Shown: positions 45,208 through 56,966, numbered from the stretch's first letter. The stretch: DNA of 64,000 nt from Streptomyces viridochromogenes DSM 40736 (GCF_000158955.1 NZ_GG657757.1:2286197-2350196); one strand, 5' to 3'. Notes: a model not told the origin generated them from the sequence alone. Program-made: numbers and translations.

Positions 45208-45645
45208 CTAGGCCGACTCCACGCGCTTCTTCAGACCCGCCAGCGCCCGGTCGATGATGACCTTCTCCGCCTTGCGCTTGATCATCCCGAGCATGGGGAT
45301 CTTGACGTCGACCGTCAGCACATAGGTGACCTCCGTACCCCCCGCCCCGGCCGGCTTGAGGATGTACGAGCCGTCCAGGGACCTCAGCATCTGGGACTTC
45401 ACCAGCGTCCAGGACACCTCGTTCTCCCCGGTCCAGGTGTACCCGAGGACCTGGTCGTCCTTGATCGCGCCGGCGTCCATGACGAGACGGACCTGCTCGG
45501 CGCGGCCCTGCGCGTCGGTCTTCAGGACCTCCGCCTCCTTCACCTCGCCGGTCCAGTCCGGGTAGCGGGCGAAATCGGCGATGACCGCCATGACGTCGGC
45601 CGGGGCCGCCTCGATGGTGATGCTCGAGCTGGTGTGTTCCGCCAT
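45208..45645 (-). CDS. SRPBCC (START/polyketide-cyclase-like) lipid-binding protein
   Basis: The 145-residue protein has the START-like fold sequence ITIEAAPADVMAVIADFARYPDWTGEVKEAEV and C-terminal helix VIIDRALAGLKKRVESA. Counterpart of M. tuberculosis Rv2185c (TB16.3). No catalytic residues assignable; probably binds a hydrophobic ligand. GGAGGAG precedes the ATG at 45645. It lies between the metallophosphoesterase and the ArsA-like gene, in the same direction. Confidence 0.88.
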   Translation of the reverse strand: MAEHTSSSITIEAAPADVMAVIADFARYPDWTGEVKEAEVLKTDAQGRAEQVRLVMDAGAIKDDQVLGYTWTGENEVSWTLVKSQMLRSLDGSYILKPAGAGGTEVTYVLTVDVKIPMLGMIKRKAEKVIIDRALAGLKKRVESA

Positions 45646-45744
45646 CGCCGTGGCTCCTCCAGATAAGGGCCGGTATGAGGTCGTCGTGCGCACGTGTGTG
45701 CAGCGTGAAGGCTACCGCGCACGGGCCCCACCGATCTCACCCGA

Positions 45745-45780
45745 CCTGGGGCGTCCCCTGGGGCGTCCCCTGGGGCGTCC
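45745..45780. repeat. Three perfect 12-bp tandem repeats (CCTGGGGCGTCC)
   Basis: Copies at 45745-45756, 45757-45768 and 45769-45780 end exactly before the metallophosphoesterase stop codon at 45781. Confidence 0.9.
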
Positions 45781-46578
45781 TCACCATTCCAGTGCCCAGG
45801 GCGTCCCGGTCCCCGCGAAGTGCCCCACGTTCACGCACTCGGTGGCCCCGATCCGCATCCTCGGCACCAGCGGTTGGTGCACGTGCCCGAAGAGGGAGTA
45901 GCGGGGGCGGGTGCGGCGGATGGCGTCGAGCAGGGCACGGCTGCCGCGTTCGAAGCGGCGCGCGACGGTGTCGTAGACCAGCTCCGGGACCTCGGGCGGG
46001 ATGTGCGTGCACAGCACGTCGACCTCGCCCAGGGCCTCGATCTTCGCCGCGTACTCCTCGTCGCTGATCTCGTACGGCGTCCGCATCGGCGTCCGCAGGC
46101 CGCCGCCGACGAAGCCGAAGACCCGGCCGCCGATCTCGACGCGCTCGCCGTCGAGGACGGTGGTGCCGGGGCCGGCGTACTCCTGCCACAGGGGTGGCAT
46201 GTCGACGTTGCCGTAGGTCGCGTACGTCGGAGTGGGGAACGCGGCGAACAGCTCCGCGTACTGCTTGCGCACCGCTTTCTCGATCACCGCGGCTCGGTCC
46301 GCGCCGACGCCGGCCCACAGCCGCGCCCCGAGCTCCCGGGCTTCCTCGAAGCGGCGGGCGGTGCGCAGCGCGACGATGCGGTCGGCGTTCTCGACGCCGA
46401 ACAGGTCGGGGAAGATGCCGCGCGAGTGGTCCGCGTAGTCGAGGAAGAGGACGAGGTCGCCCAGGCAGATCAGGGCGTCGGCGCCCTCGCCGGCCCTGGC
46501 CAGGTCCCGGGCGTTGCCGTGCACGTCACTCACCACGTGCACGCGCGTCCTGCGGTTTCCGGCTGGTGTGGGTGCCAT
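45781..46578 (-). CDS. Calcineurin-like metallophosphoesterase
   Basis: The 265-residue protein has VHVVSDVHGNARDL, ALICLGDLVLF, TYGNVDMPP (GN-x-D), VLCTHIPPE and SLFGHVHQP, the metal ligands of the calcineurin-like phosphoesterase fold. Substrate unknown; similar to YfcE/MJ0936-type phosphodiesterases. ATG at 46578 is chosen because VHVVSDVHG then starts near residue 12; an upstream GTG (46605) is possible. Divergent from fadD15. Confidence 0.9.
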   Translation of the reverse strand: MAPTPAGNRRTRVHVVSDVHGNARDLARAGEGADALICLGDLVLFLDYADHSRGIFPDLFGVENADRIVALRTARRFEEARELGARLWAGVGADRAAVIEKAVRKQYAELFAAFPTPTYATYGNVDMPPLWQEYAGPGTTVLDGERVEIGGRVFGFVGGGLRTPMRTPYEISDEEYAAKIEALGEVDVLCTHIPPEVPELVYDTVARRFERGSRALLDAIRRTRPRYSLFGHVHQPLVPRMRIGATECVNVGHFAGTGTPWALEW

Positions 46579-46874
46579 GACGATCAAGGGTAGGCGGAGC
46601 GCCACACTTGTGAACAGTGGCGGCCCTACCTGCGGTTACTGGCCCGTCGTTTAGCACCTGGACTACTGTGCGCGAAGGAATACCCAACTGTGTGACGCAG
46701 CGAACATCTCGACGGGACCCCCTGTCGGAGAGCCATACCGGCGGGTAACGTCCGGGCAGTCCAGTCGTGCTCTGCATTTCAACAAGTGAATGTCTGAGTA
46801 CCTGCCCGAGCCTTGGACCGCACCGTCGCAGCACACACCGTCGTGGCGCCGGCGCCCTATGAGGAGCAGCAGTC

Positions 46875-48671
46875 TTGCGCGAGTTCAGCCTTCCGGCTTT
46901 GTACGAGGTCCCTGCGGACGGAAACCTGACCGACATCGTCCGCAGAAACGCCGCGCAGCACCCGGACGTCGCCGTCATCGCCCGCAAGGTCGGCGGCAGC
47001 TGGCAGGACGTCACGGCCACCGCCTTCCTCGCCGAGGTGCACACGGCGGCGAAGGGCCTGATCGCCGCCGGTGTCCAGCCGGGGGACCGGGTGGGCCTGA
47101 TGTCCCGCACCCGTTACGAGTGGACGCTGCTGGACTTCGCGATCTGGAGCGCGGGCGCGGTGACCGTGCCGGTCTACGAGACCAGTTCCTCGGAGCAGGT
47201 GCAGTGGATACTCGGCGACTCGGGCGCCACCGCCTGCATCGTGGAGACGGACGCCCACACGACCGCCGTCGAGTCGGTGCGCGACGGGCTGCCGGCGCTC
47301 AAGCACGTCTGGCAGATCGAGGGCGGCGCCCTCGACGAGCTGAGCCGGCTCGGCCAGGACGTCACGGACGAGACGATCGAGGAGCGCAGCTCGATCGCCC
47401 GGGCCGACGACCCGGCGACCATCGTCTACACCTCGGGCACGACCGGCCGCCCCAAGGGCTGTGTGCTGACCCACCGCAGTTTCTTCGCCGAGTGCGGCAA
47501 CATCGTGGAGCGGCTGCGTCCGCTGTTCCGCACGGGCGAGTGCTCGGTGCTCCTCTTCCTTCCGCTCGCGCACGTCTTCGGCCGGCTGGTGCAGATCGCG
47601 CCGATGATGGCGCCGATCAAGCTCGGCTGCGTCCCGGACATCAAGAACCTCACCGACGAGCTGGCATCGTTCCGCCCCACGCTGGTCCTCGGCGTCCCGC
47701 GCGTGTTCGAGAAGGTCTACAACTCGGCGCGCGCGAAGGCGCAGGCCGACGGCAAGGGCAAGATCTTCGACAAGGCCGCCGACACCGCGATCGCCTACAG
47801 CAAGGCGCTGGACTCCCCGTCGGGTCCGTCCTTCGGCCTTCGGATCAAGCACAAGGCGTTCGACAAGCTCGTCTACAGCAAGCTCCGCGCGGTCCTCGGC
47901 GGCCGGGGCGAGTACGCCATCTCCGGTGGCGCCCCGCTGGGCGAGCGCCTGGGCCACTTCTTCCGCGGCATCGGCTTCACGGTCCTGGAGGGCTACGGCC
48001 TGACCGAGTCCTGCGCGGCCACCGCGTTCAACCCGTGGGACCGCCAGAAGATCGGCACGGTCGGCCAGCCGCTGCCGGGCTCCGTCGTGCGGATCGCGGA
48101 CGACGGCGAGGTGCTGCTGCACGGCGAGCACCTGTTCAAGGAGTACTGGAACAACCCCGGCGCGACCGCCGAGGCGCTGGCCGACGGCTGGTTCCACACC
48201 GGTGACATCGGCACCCTCGACGAGGACGGCTACCTCCGGATCACCGGTCGCAAGAAGGAGATCATCGTCACAGCGGGCGGCAAGAACGTCGCCCCGGCCG
48301 TGATCGAGGACCGCATCCGGGCGCACGCACTGGTCGCGGAGTGCATGGTGGTGGGCGACGGGCGGCCGTTCGTGGGCGCGCTGGTCACCATCGACGAGGA
48401 GTTCCTGGGCCGTTGGTGCGCGGACCACGGCAAGCCGGCGGGCTCCACCGCGGCGTCGCTGTGCGAGGACCCGGACCTGCTGGCCGCGATCCAGGCGGCG
48501 ATCGACGACGGCAACGCCGCGGTGTCCAAGGCGGAATCGGTGCGGAAGTTCCGCATTCTGTCCTCCCAGTTCACGGAGGAGTCGGGCCACCTGACCCCCT
48601 CACTGAAGCTGAAGCGGAACCTGGTCGTGAAGGACTACGCGCAGGAGATCGAGGCGATCTACGCGAAGTAG
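46875..48671 (+). CDS. Long-chain fatty acid--CoA ligase (FadD15-like)
   Basis: Activates long-chain fatty acids as acyl-CoA through an acyl-AMP. The 598-residue ANL enzyme has the P-loop TIVYTSGTTGRPKGCVLTHRS (cited in parts: YTSGTTGRPKG), GYGLTESCAATAFNPW, DGWFHTGDIG and ITGRKKEIIVTAGGKNVAP. The C-terminus ends LTPSLKLKRNLVVKDY, with a conserved Lys. TTG at 46875 has AGGAG 10 nt upstream; there is no nearby ATG in frame. In mycobacteria fadD15 precedes pimB'; here a cholesterol oxidase and a decayed FG-GAP gene stand between. Confidence 0.95.
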   Translation: MREFSLPALYEVPADGNLTDIVRRNAAQHPDVAVIARKVGGSWQDVTATAFLAEVHTAAKGLIAAGVQPGDRVGLMSRTRYEWTLLDFAIWSAGAVTVPVYETSSSEQVQWILGDSGATACIVETDAHTTAVESVRDGLPALKHVWQIEGGALDELSRLGQDVTDETIEERSSIARADDPATIVYTSGTTGRPKGCVLTHRSFFAECGNIVERLRPLFRTGECSVLLFLPLAHVFGRLVQIAPMMAPIKLGCVPDIKNLTDELASFRPTLVLGVPRVFEKVYNSARAKAQADGKGKIFDKAADTAIAYSKALDSPSGPSFGLRIKHKAFDKLVYSKLRAVLGGRGEYAISGGAPLGERLGHFFRGIGFTVLEGYGLTESCAATAFNPWDRQKIGTVGQPLPGSVVRIADDGEVLLHGEHLFKEYWNNPGATAEALADGWFHTGDIGTLDEDGYLRITGRKKEIIVTAGGKNVAPAVIEDRIRAHALVAECMVVGDGRPFVGALVTIDEEFLGRWCADHGKPAGSTAASLCEDPDLLAAIQAAIDDGNAAVSKAESVRKFRILSSQFTEESGHLTPSLKLKRNLVVKDYAQEIEAIYAK

Positions 48672-48694
48672 CGGGAGAGCCGTCCCGCCGCCGA

Positions 48695-49017
48695 CTACGG
48701 TGCGAGGACGGCGCCCAGGCCCGCGTCTGGGGGTGCCCACGACGGCCGGACCGATGAAGACGCCCGTGCCGTCGGCACCGAGATGTACGACGGTGCCGTC
48801 ACCGGAGTTCTCCCCGGGCGCGCCGATCGCCAGGCCGGTGACCGAGGTCCCGGTGAAGTCACCCGCTCCGACGTCCGCGCCGGAGCGGTCGCCCGCCTCG
48901 GCGGCTCCGGGAATCCCTTCGGCACCCTGATTGAGGGGCGCGCGGAGGCCGGCAAGGCCGCGTTGAACGGCGATGCGGCACCGGTCGGCGTCTTCAGCGC
49001 GGACCTTTTGAGTGCCG
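48695..49017 (-). pseudogene. FG-GAP (integrin-alpha-like) repeat protein, 3' remnant with frameshift
   Basis: One minus-strand frame reads QGAEGIPGAAEAGDRSGADV, then GDFTGTSVTGLAIGAPGEN and SGDGTVVHL, a full FG-GAP blade with Ca-binding-type residues. It is open from a stop at about 49018 and has no start. Near the G5 run at 48729-48733 the frame must shift to read PDAGLGAVLAP and the stop at 48695, the usual end of such proteins. Only about one blade remains of what is usually a secreted multi-blade protein. No signal peptide is left. Confidence 0.75.
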
Positions 49018-49165
49018 GGCTACGGCGAACACCACGAAGGGCACCACCATGGCGGCGCTGGCGGCCGCGTCCGCGGACGGGGAGGAGGAGGAAGAGGAGG
49101 ATGATCTTCCGCCGGTCTGGTTGGACCGGTACTTCCAGTACATGTGAGGCATGGTCCGGCCATGG

Positions 49166-51998
<2,833 letters not shown>

Positions 51999-52076
51999 GC
52001 CGCCGACCCTACCGAACCGCATCTCTCGGCCGTTCGCCCCGGCACATATGGCACGCTCACAGCTGTCAGGGCCATC

Positions 52077-53351
52077 ATGGCTCCTTCGGCACGGCACGGA
52101 CGGGGCAGGGATCAGGTGAGGACGACGGGCGCGAGGCGGTCCCTGGCATGGCTGCTGGTGACCTGGAGCCTCACGAGGCTGGTGCTGCTGCTGTTCGTGC
52201 TGAAGGTGTTCGTCTTCCCCGGCCCGGACGTGACGAGCGACGTGTCCGTGATCTACCAGGGCTGGTACGGCACCCTGCGGACCGGGACGTTCCCCCAGCA
52301 CGACGTCACCTGGCAGTACCCGCCCGCCGCCGCGCTGGCCATCCTCTCCCCCGGTCTGCTGCCCCTCCTGGACTACGCGACCGCCTTCTTCGTCCTGGTC
52401 TGCGTCACGGACCTGGCCGTCCTGGCCCTGCTGGCGTACGCGGGCCGGCGCCCCGGCAGGTCGCTGCGCGGCGCCTGGGTGTGGGGCGTGGGCGTGCCCC
52501 TGCTCGGGCCGACGGTGTACGCGCGCTACGACGTGATGGTCACGGCCGTGACGGTCGCCGCGCTGCTCGCGGGCGCCCGGCACCCCAGGGCGATGGGGGC
52601 GCTGGCCGCGTTCGGCGCCCTGCTGAAGGTCTGGCCGGCCATGCTCCTCCTGGCCGCCCGCCGACGCGCCACCTGGGTGTCGGCGCTGGTGACGGGCGCC
52701 ACGATCGCGGGCGGATTCGCCCTGTTCATGCCGGGCGGGTTCGCCTTCCTGACCTCCCAGCGCGACCGGGGCACCGAGGTGGAGTCGCTGGGCGCGCTGG
52801 TCTTCCACGTCGCCCGGCACTTCGGCTGGCAGGGCGAGGTGCGGCTGAACTACGGCTCGATCGAGTTCCTCGGGCCGTACGTGAGCGAGGTGAGCACGGG
52901 CGCGCTGTTCCTGACGGGGGCGGCCTTCGGCTGGCTGGTGCTGTGGCGGCTGCTGGCCCGGCGCTTCGAGGAGCACACGGTCGCCGACGCGGCCTTCGTG
53001 GCGGTGCTGATGTTCACCACCACCAGCCGCGTGATCAGCCCCCAGTACATGGTGTGGCTGGTCGGGCTGGCCGCGGTGTGCCTGTACTTCCCGGCGAGCC
53101 GCATGCGGGCGCCGGTCGTGCTGGTCCTGCTGGCCTGCTTCGTGACGGTCCTGGAGTTCCCGCTCTACTTCGCCAACGTGGTGGCCAGCGACGGCCTCGG
53201 CCTCACCCTGCTGTTCCTCCGCAACGGCCTCCTGGTGGTCGCCACGCTCCTCGCGGCCCGCACCCTGTGGCGCGCGACGGTACCGCGCACGCTCCCCACG
53301 CCCGAGCCCGCTCAGCCCGCCCACACCGACGAGACCCCGGTCACCTCCTGA
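52077..53351 (+). CDS. GT87-family polyprenyl-sugar-dependent mannosyltransferase-like membrane protein
   Basis: The 424-residue protein has about ten hydrophobic segments (for example WLLVTWSLTRLVLLLFVL, AFVAVLMFTTTSRVISP, MVWLVGLAAVCLYF) and the loops DVTWQYPPAAALAI and NYGSIEFLGPYV, as in GT87/PimE-like enzymes (DUF2029). It probably uses a polyprenyl-phosphomannose donor on the outer face of the membrane. ATG 52077 has CAGGG close by; GTG 52116 is also possible. It is divergent from the PimB'-like gene; both glycosyltransferases probably serve mannolipids. Confidence 0.88.
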   Translation: MAPSARHGRGRDQVRTTGARRSLAWLLVTWSLTRLVLLLFVLKVFVFPGPDVTSDVSVIYQGWYGTLRTGTFPQHDVTWQYPPAAALAILSPGLLPLLDYATAFFVLVCVTDLAVLALLAYAGRRPGRSLRGAWVWGVGVPLLGPTVYARYDVMVTAVTVAALLAGARHPRAMGALAAFGALLKVWPAMLLLAARRRATWVSALVTGATIAGGFALFMPGGFAFLTSQRDRGTEVESLGALVFHVARHFGWQGEVRLNYGSIEFLGPYVSEVSTGALFLTGAAFGWLVLWRLLARRFEEHTVADAAFVAVLMFTTTSRVISPQYMVWLVGLAAVCLYFPASRMRAPVVLVLLACFVTVLEFPLYFANVVASDGLGLTLLFLRNGLLVVATLLAARTLWRATVPRTLPTPEPAQPAHTDETPVTS

Positions 53352-53369
53352 GCGGGAGCCCGCACACCC

Positions 53370-54554
53370 TCAGCCCAGCTGCTCCCGCAGGTACTCCTGC
53401 CACAGCCCGATGAACTCCTCCCGCGTCACCCCGAGCACCTCCCGCATTACGTCCTCCACCGCACCGGCCCGCTTCTGGTGCTCCCCGACGGCCCGGTAGA
53501 AGTCGCCCAGCCGGGACTCGCCCCAGCGGTCGGCGATGAGCCGGCAGGCCGTCCAGCCGCTCTCGTAGGCGCGGGCCAGGCGGCTCGCGTCGCCGGTGAA
53601 GGCGAACTCCTCGTCGTCCGGGAGGCCGGTCGGGATCCGGCCCCGCGTGACCGCGCGGGACAGTTCGGGGGCGGCCTCGCGCGGGGTGCGGCCGGTGGCG
53701 CGGTAGCCGACCCAGTCGGCGTACCCCTCGGACAGCCAGAGGGGGGTGGCGGCGGTGGTGTGCCGGCGGGTCGCGACATGGGTCGTCTCGTGGGTGGCGA
53801 CCACCTGCTCACCGAGACCGCCGAGGAGGGCGAAGGCGTCCGGGTTGACGATGACGCGGTCCGCCGCGGACGGTGCCGATGCGCCCGTCTCGCCGGTGGT
53901 GACCGCCGCGATCCCCCGGTAGGAGGAGGCGGGCGAGCCGAGCAGCCCCGCCATCCCCTCCAGTGACTTCGGTACGAGGACGACGAGACGCCGGCCCCAG
54001 TCCGTGCCCCACACCCGCGACACCTCGGGCACCGCGCGGTCGGCCAGCTCCGCGTAGTCCCGCAGCGACCGGCCGGACTGCCCGACGCCGAGGACGAGGC
54101 TGTGCTCGCCGCGGACGGCCTGCACCGCCCCCTGGTCCCACAGCTGCTGTGCGGACTTCTTCGCGGGCCGGTCGGAGTCGACGGACCACCGCCCGTCCGC
54201 GTCACGGCTCAGCCGCAGGGTGCGGCCGGCGGTCACCGGAGCCGGGTCGTACCCGGCGACGCGGTAGCGCAGTTCGGCGTCGGCGGTGGCCGTGTGACCG
54301 GTGCGGCGCAGACCGGTCACGCGGTACGACCAGTCGGCCAGCGGCACCGCGCGCAGATCGGCGTACTCCGGTCCCCCGCCCGTCCGCGCGTAGGCCCGCT
54401 CGTCGTGGTCGAGGACCGCGGTGGCCCGGCGGTCGAGGAGCCGCTGGACGTCGGCGGTCGCGGGGTCCGCGGCGGACCGGCCGCCGCATCCGGTCAGGAA
54501 GACGAGCAGCAGAACGAGCGCCACCACCGGGGATCCCGACCTTCGACCAGCCAT
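53370..54554 (-). CDS. Lipoprotein with HExxH metalloprotease-like domain
   Basis: The 394-residue protein has a lipoprotein signal (VALVLLLVFLTGCGG, Cys about 23) and a C-terminal gluzincin-like motif VVATHETTHVATRRH (HExxH) followed by WLSEGYADWVGY, with the expected third ligand Glu. The N-terminal part is an NTF2/immune-like beta domain (LADWSYRVTGLRRTGH). Peptidase MA-like family; secreted, membrane-anchored. Substrate unknown. It precedes an NlpC/P60 hydrolase in the same direction with a 33 bp gap. Confidence 0.85.
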   Translation of the reverse strand: MAGRRSGSPVVALVLLLVFLTGCGGRSAADPATADVQRLLDRRATAVLDHDERAYARTGGGPEYADLRAVPLADWSYRVTGLRRTGHTATADAELRYRVAGYDPAPVTAGRTLRLSRDADGRWSVDSDRPAKKSAQQLWDQGAVQAVRGEHSLVLGVGQSGRSLRDYAELADRAVPEVSRVWGTDWGRRLVVLVPKSLEGMAGLLGSPASSYRGIAAVTTGETGASAPSAADRVIVNPDAFALLGGLGEQVVATHETTHVATRRHTTAATPLWLSEGYADWVGYRATGRTPREAAPELSRAVTRGRIPTGLPDDEEFAFTGDASRLARAYESGWTACRLIADRWGESRLGDFYRAVGEHQKRAGAVEDVMREVLGVTREEFIGLWQEYLREQLG

Positions 54555-54587
54555 CTTCCCGATCGTACGGGCGCCGGGCCGCGCCGG

Positions 54588-55601
54588 TCAGACCCTGGTC
54601 ACCGACGAGATGGGCATCATCCCGACCGGGTCGTAGCGCACGGGTGCCCCGGGGTAGGGCGCGTGGATCACCTGGCCGTTGCCCATGTACATCCCGACAT
54701 GGCTCGCGTCGCCCCGGTAGAGGACCAGGTCGCCGGGGCGCGCCTCGGACAGCGGGACCTGCCGGCCAGCGTACCGCTGGGCCTGCGAGGTGCGCGGAAT
54801 GGCGACCCCGGCCTGCGCGTACGACCACTGCATCAGGCCCGAACAGTCGAAGCCGGAGGGGCCGTTGGCGCCCCAGACGTAGGGCCGGCCGAGGGCGGCA
54901 CGGGCGGCCGCGACGGCGGCGGCCCCGCGTGCCGAGGCGGCGGCGTCGTCCCCGAGCCAGGGCATGCCGTACCGGCCGGAGCGGGAGGCACGGCCGTAGG
55001 CCTCGCGCTCGGACTCCGGCAGGGAGTTGAGCAGCAGCCGGGCCGCGGCGAGCTTCCGCTCGACGGTCTTCTTGCGGGCGGAGACGGCCTTGCGGCTCTT
55101 CTCCAGCTCGCGGAGCTTGCCCGCCGTCTCCTCGCGGTCCTGGGCGAGTTCGCGCATGGCCTCCTGGAGCTTCCTCAGCTCACCGGCCTGGTGGGCGGTG
55201 AGCCGGTCGAGCCTGGAGGCCCTGTCGAGGTACTCGCCGGGGTCGTCGGAGAGCAACAGGGCGAGGGTCGGGTCGAGGCCGCCCGACCGGTACTGGGCGC
55301 CGGCCAGCGAACCGAGCGACTCCCGCATGGAGTTGATGCGCTGCTGCTGCCGGGCGATCCGGTCCCGGGCGGTGCCGGTCTCCTCGCGCAGGGCGTCGGC
55401 GCGCTCGTCGGCCTTGTTGTAGGCCTCGGTCGCCTTCTCGGCCTGCTCGTAGAGGCGGTCCACCTCGGCCCGGGTGTCGTCGTGCGGTGCGGCCGCGGAC
55501 GGTACCGCGCAAAGCGCGGTGGCCGCGACGGACAGGATGCTGACCGCGGCACTGGCGCCACGGTCGAACCCGGACGGTGCAAGGCGGCGATGGGACACCA
55601 C
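54588..55601 (-). CDS. NlpC/P60 peptidoglycan hydrolase with coiled-coil domain (first copy)
   Basis: Secreted D,L-endopeptidase. The 337-residue protein has a signal peptide (AVSILSVAATALCAVPSAAA), a long coiled coil (residues 40-210) and a C-terminal NlpC/P60 domain with Cys in PSGFDCSGLMQWSY, His in DASHVGMYMGNGQVIH and third residue His in VIHAPYPG. GTG at 55601 has AAGGAGAG upstream. It is paired with a similar gene at 55820-56860, with its own promoter. In mycobacteria an NlpC/P60 gene (Rv2190c) lies at this place. Confidence 0.92.
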   Translation of the reverse strand: MVSHRRLAPSGFDRGASAAVSILSVAATALCAVPSAAAPHDDTRAEVDRLYEQAEKATEAYNKADERADALREETGTARDRIARQQQRINSMRESLGSLAGAQYRSGGLDPTLALLLSDDPGEYLDRASRLDRLTAHQAGELRKLQEAMRELAQDREETAGKLRELEKSRKAVSARKKTVERKLAAARLLLNSLPESEREAYGRASRSGRYGMPWLGDDAAASARGAAAVAAARAALGRPYVWGANGPSGFDCSGLMQWSYAQAGVAIPRTSQAQRYAGRQVPLSEARPGDLVLYRGDASHVGMYMGNGQVIHAPYPGAPVRYDPVGMMPISSVTRV

Positions 55602-55645
55602 GGGAAGCCGCTCTCCTTCCGCTGGCGGACATGGAAACGCGGCAG

Positions 55646-55674
55646 ACAGTAGCCCCGCGGCGGGGGACCGCCAA
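55646..55674 (-). promoter_or_regulatory. Promoter for the first NlpC/P60 gene
   Basis: On the minus strand TTGGCG (55669-55674) and TACTGT (55646-55651) are 17 bp apart. It lies 45 bp before the GTG start. Confidence 0.55.
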
Positions 55675-55699
55675 CGACCATCCGTGGGTACGCGGCGCG

Positions 55700-55735
55700 A
55701 CGCCCCGCCACTGACGCAGGTCACTGGCGGGGCGT
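55700..55735 (-). terminator. Hairpin after the second NlpC/P60 gene
   Basis: Arms 55700-55715 and 55720-55735 match in 15 of 16 pairs. It lies 85 bp past the stop of the 55820-56860 gene and before the promoter of the other P60 gene, so the two genes are probably separate units. Confidence 0.7.
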
Positions 55736-55819
55736 GGCCTCAGGTGAGGTCGGCGTGATTCGCCCGAACGGCGGACACGGTGTCCTGATCTTGAGGACTC
55801 CGGGGACCGGTTCGGTTGG

Positions 55820-56860
55820 TCAGACGCGGACGCCGAACATGAACGGGCCGCCGATGGTGTCCATCGACTCGTAGCGGACGACCGTGCCGGTGCGGGGGGC
55901 GTGGATGATCTGCCCGTTGCCGGCGTAGAGGCCCACGTGGTGCAGGTCGTTGAAGAAGAAGACGAGGTCGCCGGCCTTGAGCTGGCTGGTCGAGTAGATC
56001 TTGGTGCCGATCTGGGCCTGCGCCTCGGAGGTGCGCGGGATCTGCACGCCGGCCGCGGCGTACGCCCGGGAGGTGAGGCCGGAGCAGTCGTAGGAGCTCG
56101 TGCCGGTGGCGCCGTAGACGTAGGGCTTGCCGAGCTGGCTCTGCGCGAAGGCGTAGGCCGCGGCGGCCCGGCCGGAGCCCGGCGGGACGTTGCCGTCGAG
56201 GGCGTCGCGCTCGCTGTCGCGGCTGGCGCGGCTCTGCTCGGCGGCGAGCTGCTGCTTCTCGGCGGCGGTGAGGCTGTTGAGCAGCTTCTGCGCGGAGGAG
56301 AGCTTGCCCTGGACTTCCGTCTTCTTCTTGCCGAGCTCGGCGCGGGTGGAGGCGAGGTCCTTGAGCTTCTCGGAGGCCTCGGCGCGGTCCTGGGCGAGTT
56401 CGCGCTGCTTCTCCTGGACCTTCTTCAGCGCCTCGACCTGCTGGCTGCTCAACTGGTCGAGCGTGGAGGCCTTGTCGAGGTAGCTGTCCGGGTCAGAGGA
56501 GAGGAAGAGCTGGACGGACGGGTCGATGGAGCCGGTGCGGTACTGCGACGCGGCCGCGAGGCCCAGGCTGTCGCGCAGCTCGTTGAGCTCCTCCTGGCCG
56601 CGGGCGACGTTGTCCTGGATGGTGGAGATCTCCTTCTGGAGCTTCTCCTGCTTCTCCTTGGCCCCGTTGTACTTCTCGGTGGCCTGCTCCGCCTCTTCGT
56701 AGAGCTTGTCGACCTTGGTCTTGACCTCGTCCTTGCTCGGCTTCTCGCTGGGTGCGGCATTCGCGGCCTGCGAGCTGAAGGCGACGGCAGCGGCAGCGGC
56801 GGTGGTCAGCACGGTCACACGTGCGCGGCTCGGCTGCTTCGGACGACGGTGGGACGCCAC
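55820..56860 (-). CDS. NlpC/P60 peptidoglycan hydrolase with coiled-coil domain (second copy)
   Basis: The 346-residue secreted protein has a signal peptide (TVLTTAAAAAVAFSSQAANA), a coiled coil (KLYEEAEQATEKYNGAKEK and onward) and the NlpC/P60 domain with Cys in TSSYDCSGLTSRAY, His in DLHHVGLYAGNGQ and His in IIHAPRTG. It shares the coil/P60 architecture of the first copy and probably arose by duplication. GTG at 56860 has AGGAG 10 nt upstream. A strong promoter lies at 56937-56966. Such genes in Streptomyces are sometimes behind c-di-AMP riboswitches, but no ydaO core is readable here. Confidence 0.93.
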   Translation of the reverse strand: MASHRRPKQPSRARVTVLTTAAAAAVAFSSQAANAAPSEKPSKDEVKTKVDKLYEEAEQATEKYNGAKEKQEKLQKEISTIQDNVARGQEELNELRDSLGLAAASQYRTGSIDPSVQLFLSSDPDSYLDKASTLDQLSSQQVEALKKVQEKQRELAQDRAEASEKLKDLASTRAELGKKKTEVQGKLSSAQKLLNSLTAAEKQQLAAEQSRASRDSERDALDGNVPPGSGRAAAAYAFAQSQLGKPYVYGATGTSSYDCSGLTSRAYAAAGVQIPRTSEAQAQIGTKIYSTSQLKAGDLVFFFNDLHHVGLYAGNGQIIHAPRTGTVVRYESMDTIGGPFMFGVRV

Positions 56861-56936
56861 GGGTGACTAGCTCCTTCTTGGCCCCTCCGCCGTCGCTCCC
56901 GATGAGCGATCACCCGAGCAGGAGGTTCGGGGCCTG

Positions 56937-56966
56937 ACCCTAGTGACCTTCCTGTGATCAGTTCAA
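56937..56966 (-). promoter_or_regulatory. Promoter for the second NlpC/P60 gene
   Basis: On the minus strand TTGAAC (56961-56966) and TAGGGT (56937-56942) are 18 bp apart, a good sigma70-type match. The leader to GTG 56860 is about 70 bp. Confidence 0.6.

Noticed and set aside
53963..55652. Long plus-strand frames opposite the lipoprotein and P60 genes
   Set aside because: Antisense to genes with clear signal peptides and catalytic motifs; composition is that of shadow frames.
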